This document shows, piece after piece, positions 1-8,100 of a stretch of DNA of 34,514 bases. Location: assembly GCA_007280915.1 (NCBI GenBank), contig QYQL01000158.1:1-34514 (forward strand). The letters are read 5' to 3'. Position numbers and translations under genes: made by a program. How positions within the stretch are numbered: the stretch's first letter is position 1; the number at the start of each line of letters is the position of its first letter. Source of the DNA: Verrucomicrobiaceae bacterium (GTDB taxonomy: Bacteria; Verrucomicrobiota; Verrucomicrobiia; Chthoniobacterales; Terrimicrobiaceae). A model generated the notes under the pieces. That model made no database searches and was not told the origin of the DNA. It was given only the letters and a program-made list of their open reading frames with translations.

Positions 1-5
1 ACTGG

Positions 6-79
6 AAGTCCGAAACGCAGGTTGGATATTGAGCGATTTTCATCGCTCAAAAACCGCTGCGCGTAAAGGTTTCGGACTT
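6..79. repeat. Nested palindrome (REP-like or 3'-UTR structure)
   Basis: Three nested inverted repeats are visible. The outer arms are 11 perfect bases (6-16 and 69-79), short middle arms lie at 17-20 and 57-60, and a perfect 9-base inner hairpin (29-37 and 42-50) has a 4-base loop. The structure lies about 45 bases beyond the stop codon of the minus-strand GH127 gene, so it would be in that transcript's 3' end. There is no T-run on either side, so it is not a classic intrinsic terminator. It could be a REP-type dispersed element, an RNA-stabilising 3' structure or a mobile-element end. The function is unknown. Confidence 0.6.
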
Positions 80-125
80 GCTGGCTTTTCAAAGTCAACT
101 CCTTTTCAGCTCACAACTTTCATTT

Positions 126-2537
126 TCAGACAGCCTCTAAGCCGGCATTTTCCGTGTTGGGACCGACTTTGTTGATGATGACCTCCATCCACGTGATGAT
201 TTTTTCTGGAAAGTTCAGCTTGAAAGGAGTCGTCCCATCATTGGGCAATTCGCCGACCATCGCGCTGGTGCCGTCGCTAAAGTTGATCCAGACGGCCTGC
301 ACATGGTCCGACGGATTGAGCCTGTCGAACAACCACACGGTCTCGACGGTCACCGGCTTGTCCCAGGTCAATTTTACTTTGGCGCCGGCGGTCGCATGAT
401 CTCCGGCCCACTCGGCCGCCGGGTTATCCGGGTAGCCCTGCGCCACGCCGTCCACGATCGCTTGAGGCGCATAGCCACGGGCAGACAGGGACGTTTCCAC
501 CTTGGCCGAACGCGCGAGATTTAACTTGCCTTGCAGCAGGCCGGATTGTGCTTCGAGCGCGCGCACGGATTTCATCTCCGGGAAGGCGACGCGCCGGAGG
601 AGGTTCACGCCCATCGGCATCAGTTTCACCGGCTCGCTCTTGTCGGTTTTTCGGTTGATCAGATTTCCGGTCAGTCGCACGGGGGAGTTGATCCACGGGT
701 TGCCTTGCGCGGCGGTTCTTGCGAACTGAAAATTCCCGCTCTCATCGTCCACGCCGTAATCCCAAAAGGCGCCGGGCTTGGGCGTGTAATCATAATCGGC
801 AAAACCCGCCACGGGGTAGGTTCTGGTCTGCTTGATGTCGGCGGGAATCGGCAGCGCGTAAACCAGCGGGCCGCGCTTCCAATAGACTTCTCCATTGGCC
901 ATTGTCCTGCGCTCGATGTCCGGCTTGAACGAGATCGTGATGCGGTCACCCGCTTTCCATTCCTTCGTGAGCATGCGCCAGTTGCCCTCGTCGGACGCGG
1001 TGGCTCCCGGCGCCTCGACGCTCATGCTGCCCGGCCAGCCAGGGATCCGCAGGCGGATGCCGAACGTGACCGGCTCCTTTGGCGTGACCGTCATCCTCAC
1101 CTCGTCCTCGAACGGATAGCCGGTGTCGGTAACAACCTTTACGTTCACGCCGCTGATCATCGTCTGGAGCTCGTTCGGTGCGTAGTCCACCGCCACCAGT
1201 CCGTCGCCGGTTGCGGTCTTCATCCACAGCTCGTTGGTGAAATACGGGAAGAACTTCAACGCGGTGACCGGGCAGCAGACCGCGACATCCTCGTGCGTGG
1301 GCGACAATTTCATCCGTCCGCCCACACCTTTGGCTGTGGCCTCGAATTGGTTGTCCACCGTGCAGTATTGAATGGCTTTGCCGTCGCGTTGCCGTGCGCC
1401 CTCGGCGGAGTTGAACGCGAGCACCTCGATCGCATCCGCCAGTTTTCCGCTGCCGGTTTTCTCCACGCCGGATTGGAGGGTGTGGAGAAACTCCAGTGAG
1501 GTGCAGTATTCGCAGCCGATGTAGGGGCTTCCGGGGCGTTCGAGGATCCCCTCGTCGCTGACACAAGAACCGCCGGCGACGAGATGGCGCTCGGCCTTCG
1601 GGAAGATGTTGGCCGCCGCCGCGCGATACTTCGCATCGCCGGTCGTGCAGGCGAGGAAGAGCGGGATGCGCATGTGTTCCATCACATGGGCGCCGTGGCC
1701 GTGAAAAGGCTTGTCCGGGTTGGAGAGGTTTCTCAACTGCATGTCGTCTTCACTGACATTCGGCGCTGCGCAATAGCCGTCGTAGAGAAATTTGGAAAAC
1801 GCGACGTAGCTCTCGTCGCCGGTGAGCCGGTGCAGCCACTCGCAAACATCCACGAACATGGGATTATGTGATGGTCCGCCACAGCCCTGGATGCTTGCGG
1901 GCCAATAGGGCCTGTCCGGACCGTAATGTGAGATCGTCAGTTTGGCGGAGCGTTCGACAGCAGCGAGCACATCCTTGCGGCCGGTCAGTTCATAGTAGGC
2001 GAGAAGCCCCCGGTAGAGACATGCCTGCGTCCAGAGTTCGGCATTCTCCCCGACGATGGGCGACGCAAATCGCATCGCCTTCGGATAGATGCCGAGGTAG
2101 CCGTCGGTATCCTGCATGGCAAGGATCTGTGTGACGAGGTCGTCCGCACGGCGTTTGGCGACCGGATCGCCCGAGAGGTAGGCGGCGCGAATGAAGCCGT
2201 CGAGCCAGTTGGCGGTCGTTTCTCCGTTCCACCAATCTCCGCCGATCTTCGGCTTCACGAGCTTCGTCTTATTGCGGCTGTCGAAGATCCCGGGCTCGAT
2301 GCGTTCCGTCAGTTTGTCCAGCAGCGGCCCGTAGCCGTCGGTCACGTCCGTGCGGATCTGGTCGAGCAGCCAGCCACGCGGCTGCACTTCGCCGATGCGG
2401 AGAAACTGGAATTTTCCACAGGGACGGACCGCGGGCGGTTCAGTGGCGTGAATGGCGATGCAGGAGACGGTGAGTAGAACGATGGATGCAGTGCGAGGGA
2501 GTCTGCCTTTCTTGGAATGTTGGGGAGCGAATCCCAT
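126..2537 (-). CDS. Secreted GH127-family (DUF1680) beta-L-arabinofuranosidase-like enzyme, copy 1
   Basis: This 803-residue protein belongs to the GH127/DUF1680 group, whose characterised members release L-arabinofuranose from glycans. It starts with a basic stretch and a hydrophobic segment (about residues 17-31) typical of a signal peptide, so it is probably exported. The catalytic features known for the family are visible: a Glu-x-Cys motif (E343, C345) and a Cys-Cys pair (C421, C422), which in characterised enzymes bind zinc and provide the nucleophile. A C-terminal beta-rich region follows the (alpha/alpha)6 barrel. The start lies 11 bases after the stop of the second GH127 gene, which indicates an operon with it and the upstream sugar porter. 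No Shine-Dalgarno is evident. The exact substrate cannot be read from the sequence; other GH127-like clans have different specificities. Confidence 0.88.
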   Translation of the reverse strand: MGFAPQHSKKGRLPRTASIVLLTVSCIAIHATEPPAVRPCGKFQFLRIGEVQPRGWLLDQIRTDVTDGYGPLLDKLTERIEPGIFDSRNKTKLVKPKIGGDWWNGETTANWLDGFIRAAYLSGDPVAKRRADDLVTQILAMQDTDGYLGIYPKAMRFASPIVGENAELWTQACLYRGLLAYYELTGRKDVLAAVERSAKLTISHYGPDRPYWPASIQGCGGPSHNPMFVDVCEWLHRLTGDESYVAFSKFLYDGYCAAPNVSEDDMQLRNLSNPDKPFHGHGAHVMEHMRIPLFLACTTGDAKYRAAAANIFPKAERHLVAGGSCVSDEGILERPGSPYIGCEYCTSLEFLHTLQSGVEKTGSGKLADAIEVLAFNSAEGARQRDGKAIQYCTVDNQFEATAKGVGGRMKLSPTHEDVAVCCPVTALKFFPYFTNELWMKTATGDGLVAVDYAPNELQTMISGVNVKVVTDTGYPFEDEVRMTVTPKEPVTFGIRLRIPGWPGSMSVEAPGATASDEGNWRMLTKEWKAGDRITISFKPDIERRTMANGEVYWKRGPLVYALPIPADIKQTRTYPVAGFADYDYTPKPGAFWDYGVDDESGNFQFARTAAQGNPWINSPVRLTGNLINRKTDKSEPVKLMPMGVNLLRRVAFPEMKSVRALEAQSGLLQGKLNLARSAKVETSLSARGYAPQAIVDGVAQGYPDNPAAEWAGDHATAGAKVKLTWDKPVTVETVWLFDRLNPSDHVQAVWINFSDGTSAMVGELPNDGTTPFKLNFPEKIITWMEVIINKVGPNTENAGLEAV

Positions 2538-2548
2538 GGGAGTGGGTT

Positions 2549-4951
2549 TTATTCCGCAGGCGCCTGCTTGAAGACCGCGATTTCCGAAAAGCCCGCGTTT
2601 TTGGTTTGTGGTCCGACCTTGGTGATCTCGACCTCCATCCAGTTGATGGTGCGTGGGGAAAACTTCACCCGGAGCGGAGCCTTGCCGTCATTTGGCAGTT
2701 CGCCGGCTTCGACGGTCGACCCGTCGCTGAATTTGATGCGGGCCGCCAGCACATGGTCTTTGTCGTTCGGGCGGTCAAAGAGCCAGACGCTGGAGACTTC
2801 CTCCGGCATTTCCCAGATGAGTTTGGCTTTCGTCCCGACTCCGCCGCCCTTGGCGCTCCATTCGTTGGTCTGATGATCCGGGAACCCGTCCGCCACGCCG
2901 TCAATGAGCCCTTCGCGCTTGTAGCCGGGGGCGGTTGAGGCAACCTCCACTTCGGAGTTGCGGGCCAGATTGGCATCGCTTTTCAGAAGTTCGGCCTGTC
3001 CGGCCACCTGTTTGGGAGCCATATTTTTATCGACGAAGACCGTGTGGCGCAGGATCGTGGTGCCCATGGGGACGAGGCGGACGGGTTCGTCCTTCTGCGA
3101 TGTTACGTTGAGCAATGTTCCCGCCAGCGAAACCGGCGGCTTTTCCCACGGGTTTGTATTTTTCGCCAACGTCGCCCGCTCGAGGACAAATTTCCCATCG
3201 TCCTTGTCCGCCATGAAAACCCCAACCGATCCGGGAACCGGCTTGTAGTCCCAATCCGAGAACCCGGGAACAGAGTATTTTTTTGTCTCCGTGCGCTCGG
3301 ACGCGATCGGCAGTGAAAAGACCAGCGGCCCGCGCTGCCAATAGATCCCGCTGCCATCGACCACGGTCTTGCGGACGACCTCGGGCGCAAAAGAAATGGT
3401 GATCTTGTCCCCGGATTTCCACTCCTTGGTGAGGATGCGCCATCCGTTCTCCTTGCGCTCCTCAGCACCGGGAGCAACGACGCTCATTGCGCCGGCCCAT
3501 GACGGCTCGCGCAGGCGCAGGGTGAAATACGTGGGCTTGTCAACGCGGACGGTCATCCGCACCTCGTCGTCGAATGGATACGCCGTGTCGGTTTCAATCG
3601 TCACCATCTCCTCGTTGACCTTTGTTTCGACCTTGTTCGGCAGGTAGCCGGTGGCGACGAGGCCGGAAGCCTCCTTCATCCAGAGCCCTCCGGTCAGGTA
3701 GGGAAAAAACTTGACCGCGTTTGGCGAGCAGCAGACCGCCACGTCCTCGTGGGTCGGGGAAAATTTGAAGCGGGCCCCGCGTCCGCCCGAGCCAGCGGCC
3801 TCATACTGGTTGTCGCGCGTGCAGTATTGGGTGGCTTTACCGTCACGAAGCCGCGCACCCTGGGCCGAATTGAATGCGAGCACCTCGATCTTGTCGGCGA
3901 GGTCGGCGCGGCCGGTTTTCTGCAGGCCGGATTGCAGGCTGTTGAGCAGTTCCAGCATCGTGCAATACTCGCAGCCGATGTCCGGGTTGCCCAACCGCTC
4001 CAGAATATCCTCGTCGCTGACGCACGCGCCACCGGCGGTGAGATGCCGGTCGGTTTTCATGAAAATATTATCAACCGCCGGCTGATACTTCGCGTCGCCT
4101 GTGGCGTATGCGACGAACAGCGGGACGCGAAGGTGTTCCATCACATGGGCTCCGTGCCTTTTGAAAAGTTCGGAGGCGTTTGCGAGATGGGCGATCTGGA
4201 CATCCGTGTCAAAAACGTCCTTCCGCTGGTTGTAGGTATCGTAGAGGAACTGCGCGAAGTCGGCATAGCTCTTGTCGCCCGTCAGCCGATACAGCCATTC
4301 GCACACGTCCACGAACATGAAGTCGTGTCCCGGCCCTCCGCGGACAACCCGTTCTCCCCAGTAGGGATGGTCCTTGTCGTATTTGGACATCGTGAGCTTC
4401 GCGGCCCGCTGGACTGCCTCAAGAACGTCTTTGCGTCCGGTGAGTTCGTAGTAGGCCAGGAGACCTTTGAAGAGGCAGGCCTGGGTCCAGAGTTCGCCGT
4501 TCTGTCCGGACATCGGCTGCGCGTAGCGCACGGCCTTCGGATACATGCCTAGATAGCCGTCGGCCTCCTGGAACGAGAGCATCTTGGTCACGACCTCATC
4601 GGCTCTTTTTTTGGCCGCCGTGTCGCCGGAGAGGTAAGCGAGGCGGATGAGGCCGTCCAGCCAGTTGCCGGTCGTCTCGCCATTCCACCACGACTTTTCC
4701 ATCTCGGCCTTGTGGGCCGCATCAAAGGTGGAAAGATCGACCTTTGACTTGGGATTTTCCTGCGTCAGCTGGTCCATGTGAGGGCCGTAGCCTTCCTTCG
4801 CCTCGGTTTGAAGCTGTTCCTGCAGCCACCCGCGCGGCTGCACCTCCCCGAAGCGGAGGAACTGGAATTTTGCCTGCGGCGTGTCGGCGGCTGCAAGATT
4901 GCAAACGATAACGGCAAGGGCGATGGAGAGGAGTGAGAGCTTGCGTTTCAT
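2549..4951 (-). CDS. Secreted GH127-family (DUF1680) beta-L-arabinofuranosidase-like enzyme, copy 2
   Basis: This is an 800-residue paralogue of the neighbouring GH127 gene. The frame is open for 60 further codons upstream, but the start at 4951 is preferred because it gives a textbook signal peptide (MKRKLSLLS, then a hydrophobic run ending near AAA at about residue 22) and leaves 34 bases after the sugar-porter gene. Conserved stretches shared with copy 1 include FQFLRxGEVQPRGWL near the N-terminus, the E328-x-C330 motif and the C407-C408 pair, so both copies look catalytically competent. The two proteins are clearly diverged, so this is an old duplication or paired enzymes with different linkage preferences. 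It is likely co-transcribed with the upstream porter, with the products acting outside the cytoplasm on arabinose-containing glycans. Confidence 0.88.
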   Translation of the reverse strand: MKRKLSLLSIALAVIVCNLAAADTPQAKFQFLRFGEVQPRGWLQEQLQTEAKEGYGPHMDQLTQENPKSKVDLSTFDAAHKAEMEKSWWNGETTGNWLDGLIRLAYLSGDTAAKKRADEVVTKMLSFQEADGYLGMYPKAVRYAQPMSGQNGELWTQACLFKGLLAYYELTGRKDVLEAVQRAAKLTMSKYDKDHPYWGERVVRGGPGHDFMFVDVCEWLYRLTGDKSYADFAQFLYDTYNQRKDVFDTDVQIAHLANASELFKRHGAHVMEHLRVPLFVAYATGDAKYQPAVDNIFMKTDRHLTAGGACVSDEDILERLGNPDIGCEYCTMLELLNSLQSGLQKTGRADLADKIEVLAFNSAQGARLRDGKATQYCTRDNQYEAAGSGGRGARFKFSPTHEDVAVCCSPNAVKFFPYLTGGLWMKEASGLVATGYLPNKVETKVNEEMVTIETDTAYPFDDEVRMTVRVDKPTYFTLRLREPSWAGAMSVVAPGAEERKENGWRILTKEWKSGDKITISFAPEVVRKTVVDGSGIYWQRGPLVFSLPIASERTETKKYSVPGFSDWDYKPVPGSVGVFMADKDDGKFVLERATLAKNTNPWEKPPVSLAGTLLNVTSQKDEPVRLVPMGTTILRHTVFVDKNMAPKQVAGQAELLKSDANLARNSEVEVASTAPGYKREGLIDGVADGFPDHQTNEWSAKGGGVGTKAKLIWEMPEEVSSVWLFDRPNDKDHVLAARIKFSDGSTVEAGELPNDGKAPLRVKFSPRTINWMEVEITKVGPQTKNAGFSEIAVFKQAPAE

Positions 4952-4985
4952 GGTGGGGTTCTTCGGGGTTTCAGAGGGGGTTATG

Positions 4986-6350
4986 CTATGCTTTTTGCCA
5001 CAGCTTTTCGATTTCCTCGAGCGTGCGGCCTTTGGTTTCGGGAATCCATCCGAGAACAAAGACGAACGAGAGGAGGCTGACTGCGGCGTAGATCCAAAAT
5101 GTGTTGGCCGGTCCGATCGCGGGGTTGTCATTCATCATCGGGAATGTCTGGGTGACGATGTAGTTGGAACTCCACATGACGAATGTCGCGACCGACATCG
5201 CCCGGCCGCGGACCTTGTTCGGGAAAATCTCGGAAAGAATCAGCCAGGTGAGCGGGCCCATGGACATTCCGAACGCGGCGATGAACAGAATCACACATGC
5301 GAGCAGCGCAATGCCGTTTTGCTGGGTGTGGAACATCCAGCCCACAAGACCGAGTGCGACGGCCTGCACTGCCGTGCCGATGAGCAGGAGGGGACGTCGG
5401 CCCGCCCGGTCCACAAAAGCGATGGCGACAAAGGTGAAGACCAGGCTCGTGAAGCCCACCCAGACGGATGAGGTAAACGCCGCGTTCGTGCTGCCTCCCG
5501 CAGTTTCGAAAATCTTGGTCGAGTAATAGATGATGGCATTGATTCCGCAGAACTGCTGGAACATCGCCAGAAGCATGGCAAGCAGCAGCGGCCGGAAATA
5601 GATTCCCGTGAAGAGTTCGGAGAATCGCCCTTCCTCATGGCTGGCCGAATCCCGGATGGCCGCCATTTCCGAGGCGGCGTGCTCCGGACCGTCCACCCTG
5701 GTCATGATGTCCAGCGCTTCTTTTTCGCGGCCCTTCTGCGCGAGCCAGCGGGGGCTTTCCGGCACGGTGAAGAGGAGAGCGATGAACACGATCGCCGGGA
5801 CGACCTCCATCCCGAGCATCCAGCGCCAGCCCACCGCCGTATTCCACGCCGTGTCGCCCATGCCTTGGATGACGCTGTTGATGAAGAGGGTGATAAAAAT
5901 CCCCGTCACGATGCCCAGTTGGAAAAGCGTGCCGAGCCGTCCGCGCCACTTCTCCGGCGCGATTTCGGCGATATAGACCGGGCAGATCATCGAGGACGCC
6001 CCGATCCCGAGTCCGCTGATGATGCGCGCAGCCAGGAACTGGTTGAACGTGTTCGGGATGGCCGAAAGAAATCCCGACACGGCAAAAAGGATCGCGCAGA
6101 AAAACAGCATCTTCTTGCGTCCGAACCGGTCGCTCAGGAAACCGGCGAACATCGCCCCCGGAATGCAGCCGAGAAGAGCGCTCGCAGCGGCGAGTCCCTC
6201 CTGAGTAGGGTTCAGATGCATGTGCGCCTTCAGATACGAGTTCGCGCCGTTGATGACGGCGGTGTCGTAGCCGAACAGAAAACCGCCGATGGCGGTGACG
6301 CATGTGGCAAACAGAACGTAGCGGACGGAGGAGATATTTTTGGTGCTCAT
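4986..6350 (-). CDS. MFS sugar porter (sugar:H+ symporter family)
   Basis: This 454-residue membrane protein has about 12 hydrophobic segments and the sugar-porter signatures in order: GGFLFGYDTAVI in helix 1, DRFGRKK in the loop after helix 2, PESPRWL before the central loop, DRAGRRP in the second half and PETKGRTLEEIE near the C-terminus. It imports a monosaccharide, and its position ahead of two GH127 enzymes suggests arabinose or a related pentose. The start at 6350 is chosen because the next residues lead straight into helix 1 and an AGGA motif lies about 12 bases upstream, although the frame is open further. It follows the GntR remnant stop by 7 bases. The sugar itself is inferred from context. 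Confidence 0.92.
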   Translation of the reverse strand: MSTKNISSVRYVLFATCVTAIGGFLFGYDTAVINGANSYLKAHMHLNPTQEGLAAASALLGCIPGAMFAGFLSDRFGRKKMLFFCAILFAVSGFLSAIPNTFNQFLAARIISGLGIGASSMICPVYIAEIAPEKWRGRLGTLFQLGIVTGIFITLFINSVIQGMGDTAWNTAVGWRWMLGMEVVPAIVFIALLFTVPESPRWLAQKGREKEALDIMTRVDGPEHAASEMAAIRDSASHEEGRFSELFTGIYFRPLLLAMLLAMFQQFCGINAIIYYSTKIFETAGGSTNAAFTSSVWVGFTSLVFTFVAIAFVDRAGRRPLLLIGTAVQAVALGLVGWMFHTQQNGIALLACVILFIAAFGMSMGPLTWLILSEIFPNKVRGRAMSVATFVMWSSNYIVTQTFPMMNDNPAIGPANTFWIYAAVSLLSFVFVLGWIPETKGRTLEEIEKLWQKA

Positions 6351-6357
6351 AAATACA

Positions 6358-6687
6358 TTATTCCTGACGGAGATGGAGTGTGAGGCGGAACCGGTCGCAG
6401 CGGTAATGGACAACGGCAAACTCCATCGGTCGACGGCCGGTGTCCAGCACGATGCGTTCCCGGCGAAGGTGTGGGGTGCCGGGCTCCACCGCGAGTAGAC
6501 GCGCCAGCCTTCGGTCGGCCGCAACGGCGGTCAGTTCCTCCTGCGATTGATCGGCGATGATGCCGCAGTGCTCCTTGATCAGTTCGTAAAGAGGCCTCTG
6601 GAAATCGACGTGTTCCGGCAGCTTCAATCGCGGGTGCCGATCCGAGCGGGTGGGGGGAGGGAACTCATGCTTCAAATGTTTGAACAA
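6358..6687 (-). pseudogene. Truncated GntR/HutC-type regulator (C-terminal half of UTRA domain only)
   Basis: The frame encodes the C-terminal part of a UTRA ligand-binding domain (RPLYELIKEH, then EPGTPHLRRERIV, then the closing HYRCDRFRLTLHLRQE), which is how GntR/HutC-type repressors end. The DNA-binding winged helix and the first half of UTRA are missing, and there is no room for them because a palindromic repeat and hisG lie just upstream. The frame has no ATG, only TTG codons at 6687 and 6675. This is probably a remnant of the regulator that once controlled the sugar porter and GH127 genes. A minus-strand promoter overlaps its broken 5' end, so the remnant may now be just an RNA leader. 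A short expressed ligand-binding peptide cannot be excluded. Confidence 0.75.
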
Positions 6688-6715
6688 AGTAAAAGTTCCG
6701 AGACATCACTGTCAA
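6686..6715 (-). promoter_or_regulatory. Putative sigma70-type promoter of the arabinoside operon
   Basis: On the minus strand a perfect -35 box TTGACA (6710-6715) is followed after 18 bases by TACTTT (6686-6691). Transcription would start near 6679, inside the truncated regulator, giving a leader of about 330 bases before the sugar-porter start codon. Confidence 0.5.
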
Positions 6716-6748
6716 ATGATAACGCGCCCACCACTCCGGCACGGGTGT

Positions 6749-6882
6749 GATCAAAAGTGGGTGAACCAGGGAGCACAGACGTCCCGCCTGTGAGGAGACA
6801 GAACATCGCAGCGAAGCCAGAGCCACACACAGGCGGGCCCGCCTGTGCTCCCTGCGCAACCCAACCGCCCCCACTTTTGATC
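6749..6882. repeat. REP/MITE-like long imperfect palindrome
   Basis: The 134-base element has 13-base perfect terminal inverted arms (6749-6761 and 6870-6882, each reading GATCAAAAGTGGG outward in), a 12-base second pair (6767-6778 and 6843-6854) and a 10-base inner pair (6783-6792 and 6828-6837). The core, with its GGGAGCACAGACG and GCCTGTG words, resembles dispersed palindromes that I associate from general knowledge with Verrucomicrobiota-type genomes. It lies exactly between the broken end of the GntR gene and hisG. It encodes no transposase, so any movement would depend on an enzyme elsewhere. Confidence 0.7.
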
Positions 6883-6955
6883 GCGCCCATTCGCGGGGGG
6901 GGAGAAAGTTTTTTCTGCCAAGCCGCAGAATTTCCGCGTAGTGTATTCGGCTCTC

Positions 6956-7834
6956 ATGGAAGAACACATTCTCACGGTCGGGTTGCCTTCCGGCAGCCTG
7001 ATGGAGCCCACCATTTCGTTGTTTGCCAAAGCCGGGTTTTCGATCTCCGGCTCGAACCGGTCCTACCGGCCCTCGGTCGATGATCCGGAGATGCGGATCC
7101 GTCTCCTCCGGGCGCAGGAGATCAGCCGGTATGTCGAGCACGGGTATCTGGACTGCGGGATCACCGGGCGCGACTGGGTGGAGGAAAATCAATCTGATAT
7201 TTTCGAGGTCGCGGGCATGGCCTACAGCAAAGTCAGCTCAAGCCCGACTCGCTGGGTGCTCGTCGTTCCCGAGGATTCCCCGATCCGCACGGTCAAGGAC
7301 CTTGAGGGAAAGCGCGTCGCGACCGAGGCGGTGGGGATTACGAAGCGGTTTTTTGAGCGGGCGGGCGTCAATGCCGAGGTCGAATTTTCCTGGGGGGCGA
7401 CCGAGGTCAAGGTTCCCGATCTGGTGGATGCGATCGTTGACATCACCGAAACCGGCTCCTCGCTCCGCGCAAACAAACTTCGCATCGTGGACACCCTGAT
7501 GGAGTCTTATCCCGCGCTCTTCGCGGCCCACGGCGCATGGAAAGATCCCTGGAAGCGGAGAAAGATCGAAACGCTGGCGCTTCTTCTCAAAGGCGCCCTG
7601 GCCGCGCGCGATCTCGTCGGGCTCAAAATGAACCTGCCGGAAAAAAGTCTGAAAAATTTGCTTGAGGCGCTGCCCGCATTGAGGAATCCTACAGTTTCGC
7701 CCTTGGCACAACCCGGATGGGTCGCCATCGAGACGGTGATCGAAGAGAAAGTCGTCCGCGAGATCGTTCCGCAGCTGAAAACGCTCGGGGCCGAGGGGAT
7801 CATCGAGTATCCGCTCAACAAAGTAGTTTACTAG
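6956..7834 (+). CDS. hisG: ATP phosphoribosyltransferase (long form), first step of histidine synthesis
   Basis: HisG joins ATP and PRPP to make phosphoribosyl-ATP and commits carbon to histidine. At 292 residues this is the long form, with a C-terminal ACT-like regulatory domain (about residues 220-292) that allows histidine feedback. Recognisable stretches are LPSGSLMEPT at the N-terminus, the DCGITGRDW segment of the periplasmic-binding-like fold and the PRPP-contacting DAIVDITETGSSLRAN region at about 160-175. A GTG five codons upstream is in frame, but the ATG at 6956 matches the family N-terminus better. No Shine-Dalgarno is seen. It is followed after 15 bases by a tiny ribosomal-protein gene and a shared terminator. 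No other his genes are nearby. Confidence 0.93.
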   Translation: MEEHILTVGLPSGSLMEPTISLFAKAGFSISGSNRSYRPSVDDPEMRIRLLRAQEISRYVEHGYLDCGITGRDWVEENQSDIFEVAGMAYSKVSSSPTRWVLVVPEDSPIRTVKDLEGKRVATEAVGITKRFFERAGVNAEVEFSWGATEVKVPDLVDAIVDITETGSSLRANKLRIVDTLMESYPALFAAHGAWKDPWKRRKIETLALLLKGALAARDLVGLKMNLPEKSLKNLLEALPALRNPTVSPLAQPGWVAIETVIEEKVVREIVPQLKTLGAEGIIEYPLNKVVY

Positions 7835-7849
7835 CAGTCCCGCAAACCC

Positions 7850-7954
7850 ATGGGTTCCTTAAAGAAGACAAGAAAAGCGAAAATCGCGAAGCACAAGCGC
7901 CGCAAGCGCATGAAAGAAAACCGCCACAAGAAGCGGTTGCGCTACAAGTCGTAA
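7850..7954 (+). CDS. 34-residue AURKAIP1/COX24 (mS38/bS22)-like ribosomal mini-protein
   Basis: A complete 34-codon gene lies between hisG and the terminator. The product starts MGSLKKTRK and is almost entirely Lys, Arg and His, with a KxxKHKRRKRMxxxRHKKR core. That matches the bacterial AURKAIP1/COX24 domain family, related to mitochondrial mS38 and to the small-subunit protein bS22 of mycobacteria, which bind rRNA in the 30S subunit. The MGS start and the spacing of basic residues fit that family; it has no other domain. It begins 15 bases after the hisG stop, and the terminator starts 46 bases after its own stop, so the two genes probably share a transcript. The assignment rests on pattern only, as the protein is too short for more. 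Confidence 0.75.
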   Translation: MGSLKKTRKAKIAKHKRRKRMKENRHKKRLRYKS

Positions 7955-7999
7955 GCCAGCCGCGGCCAGGTCGCCGCGCACCGACGTTTTCCGCAGATG

Positions 8000-8036
8000 C
8001 CGGGGTCTTCCTACATGGGAGACTCCGGGCTTTTTT
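8000..8036 (+). terminator. Intrinsic terminator of the hisG/mini-ribosomal-protein transcript
   Basis: A 12-base-pair stem (8000-8011 with 8017-8028, two G-U pairs) with a 5-base loop is followed by GC and six Ts (8031-8036). This is a typical rho-independent terminator on the plus strand, facing the convergent PPK2 gene. Confidence 0.85.
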
Positions 8037-8100
8037 GTGCCCGGCTATCCGGCGGGGTCAGTATCCGGCTTTGGTCAGGCAGGCTGAAGCCGCTTTCGGA

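Noticed and set aside
531-1499. Long open frame on the plus strand opposite the first GH127 gene
   Set aside because: It is antisense to a gene with clear catalytic motifs, has an arginine- and histidine-rich composition with no domain, and is what high GC content gives by chance.
6665-7192. Minus-strand frame across the palindrome and the hisG 5' end
   Set aside because: It mostly shadows hisG and translates the palindromic repeat; no domain is visible and it does not supply the missing GntR DNA-binding part.
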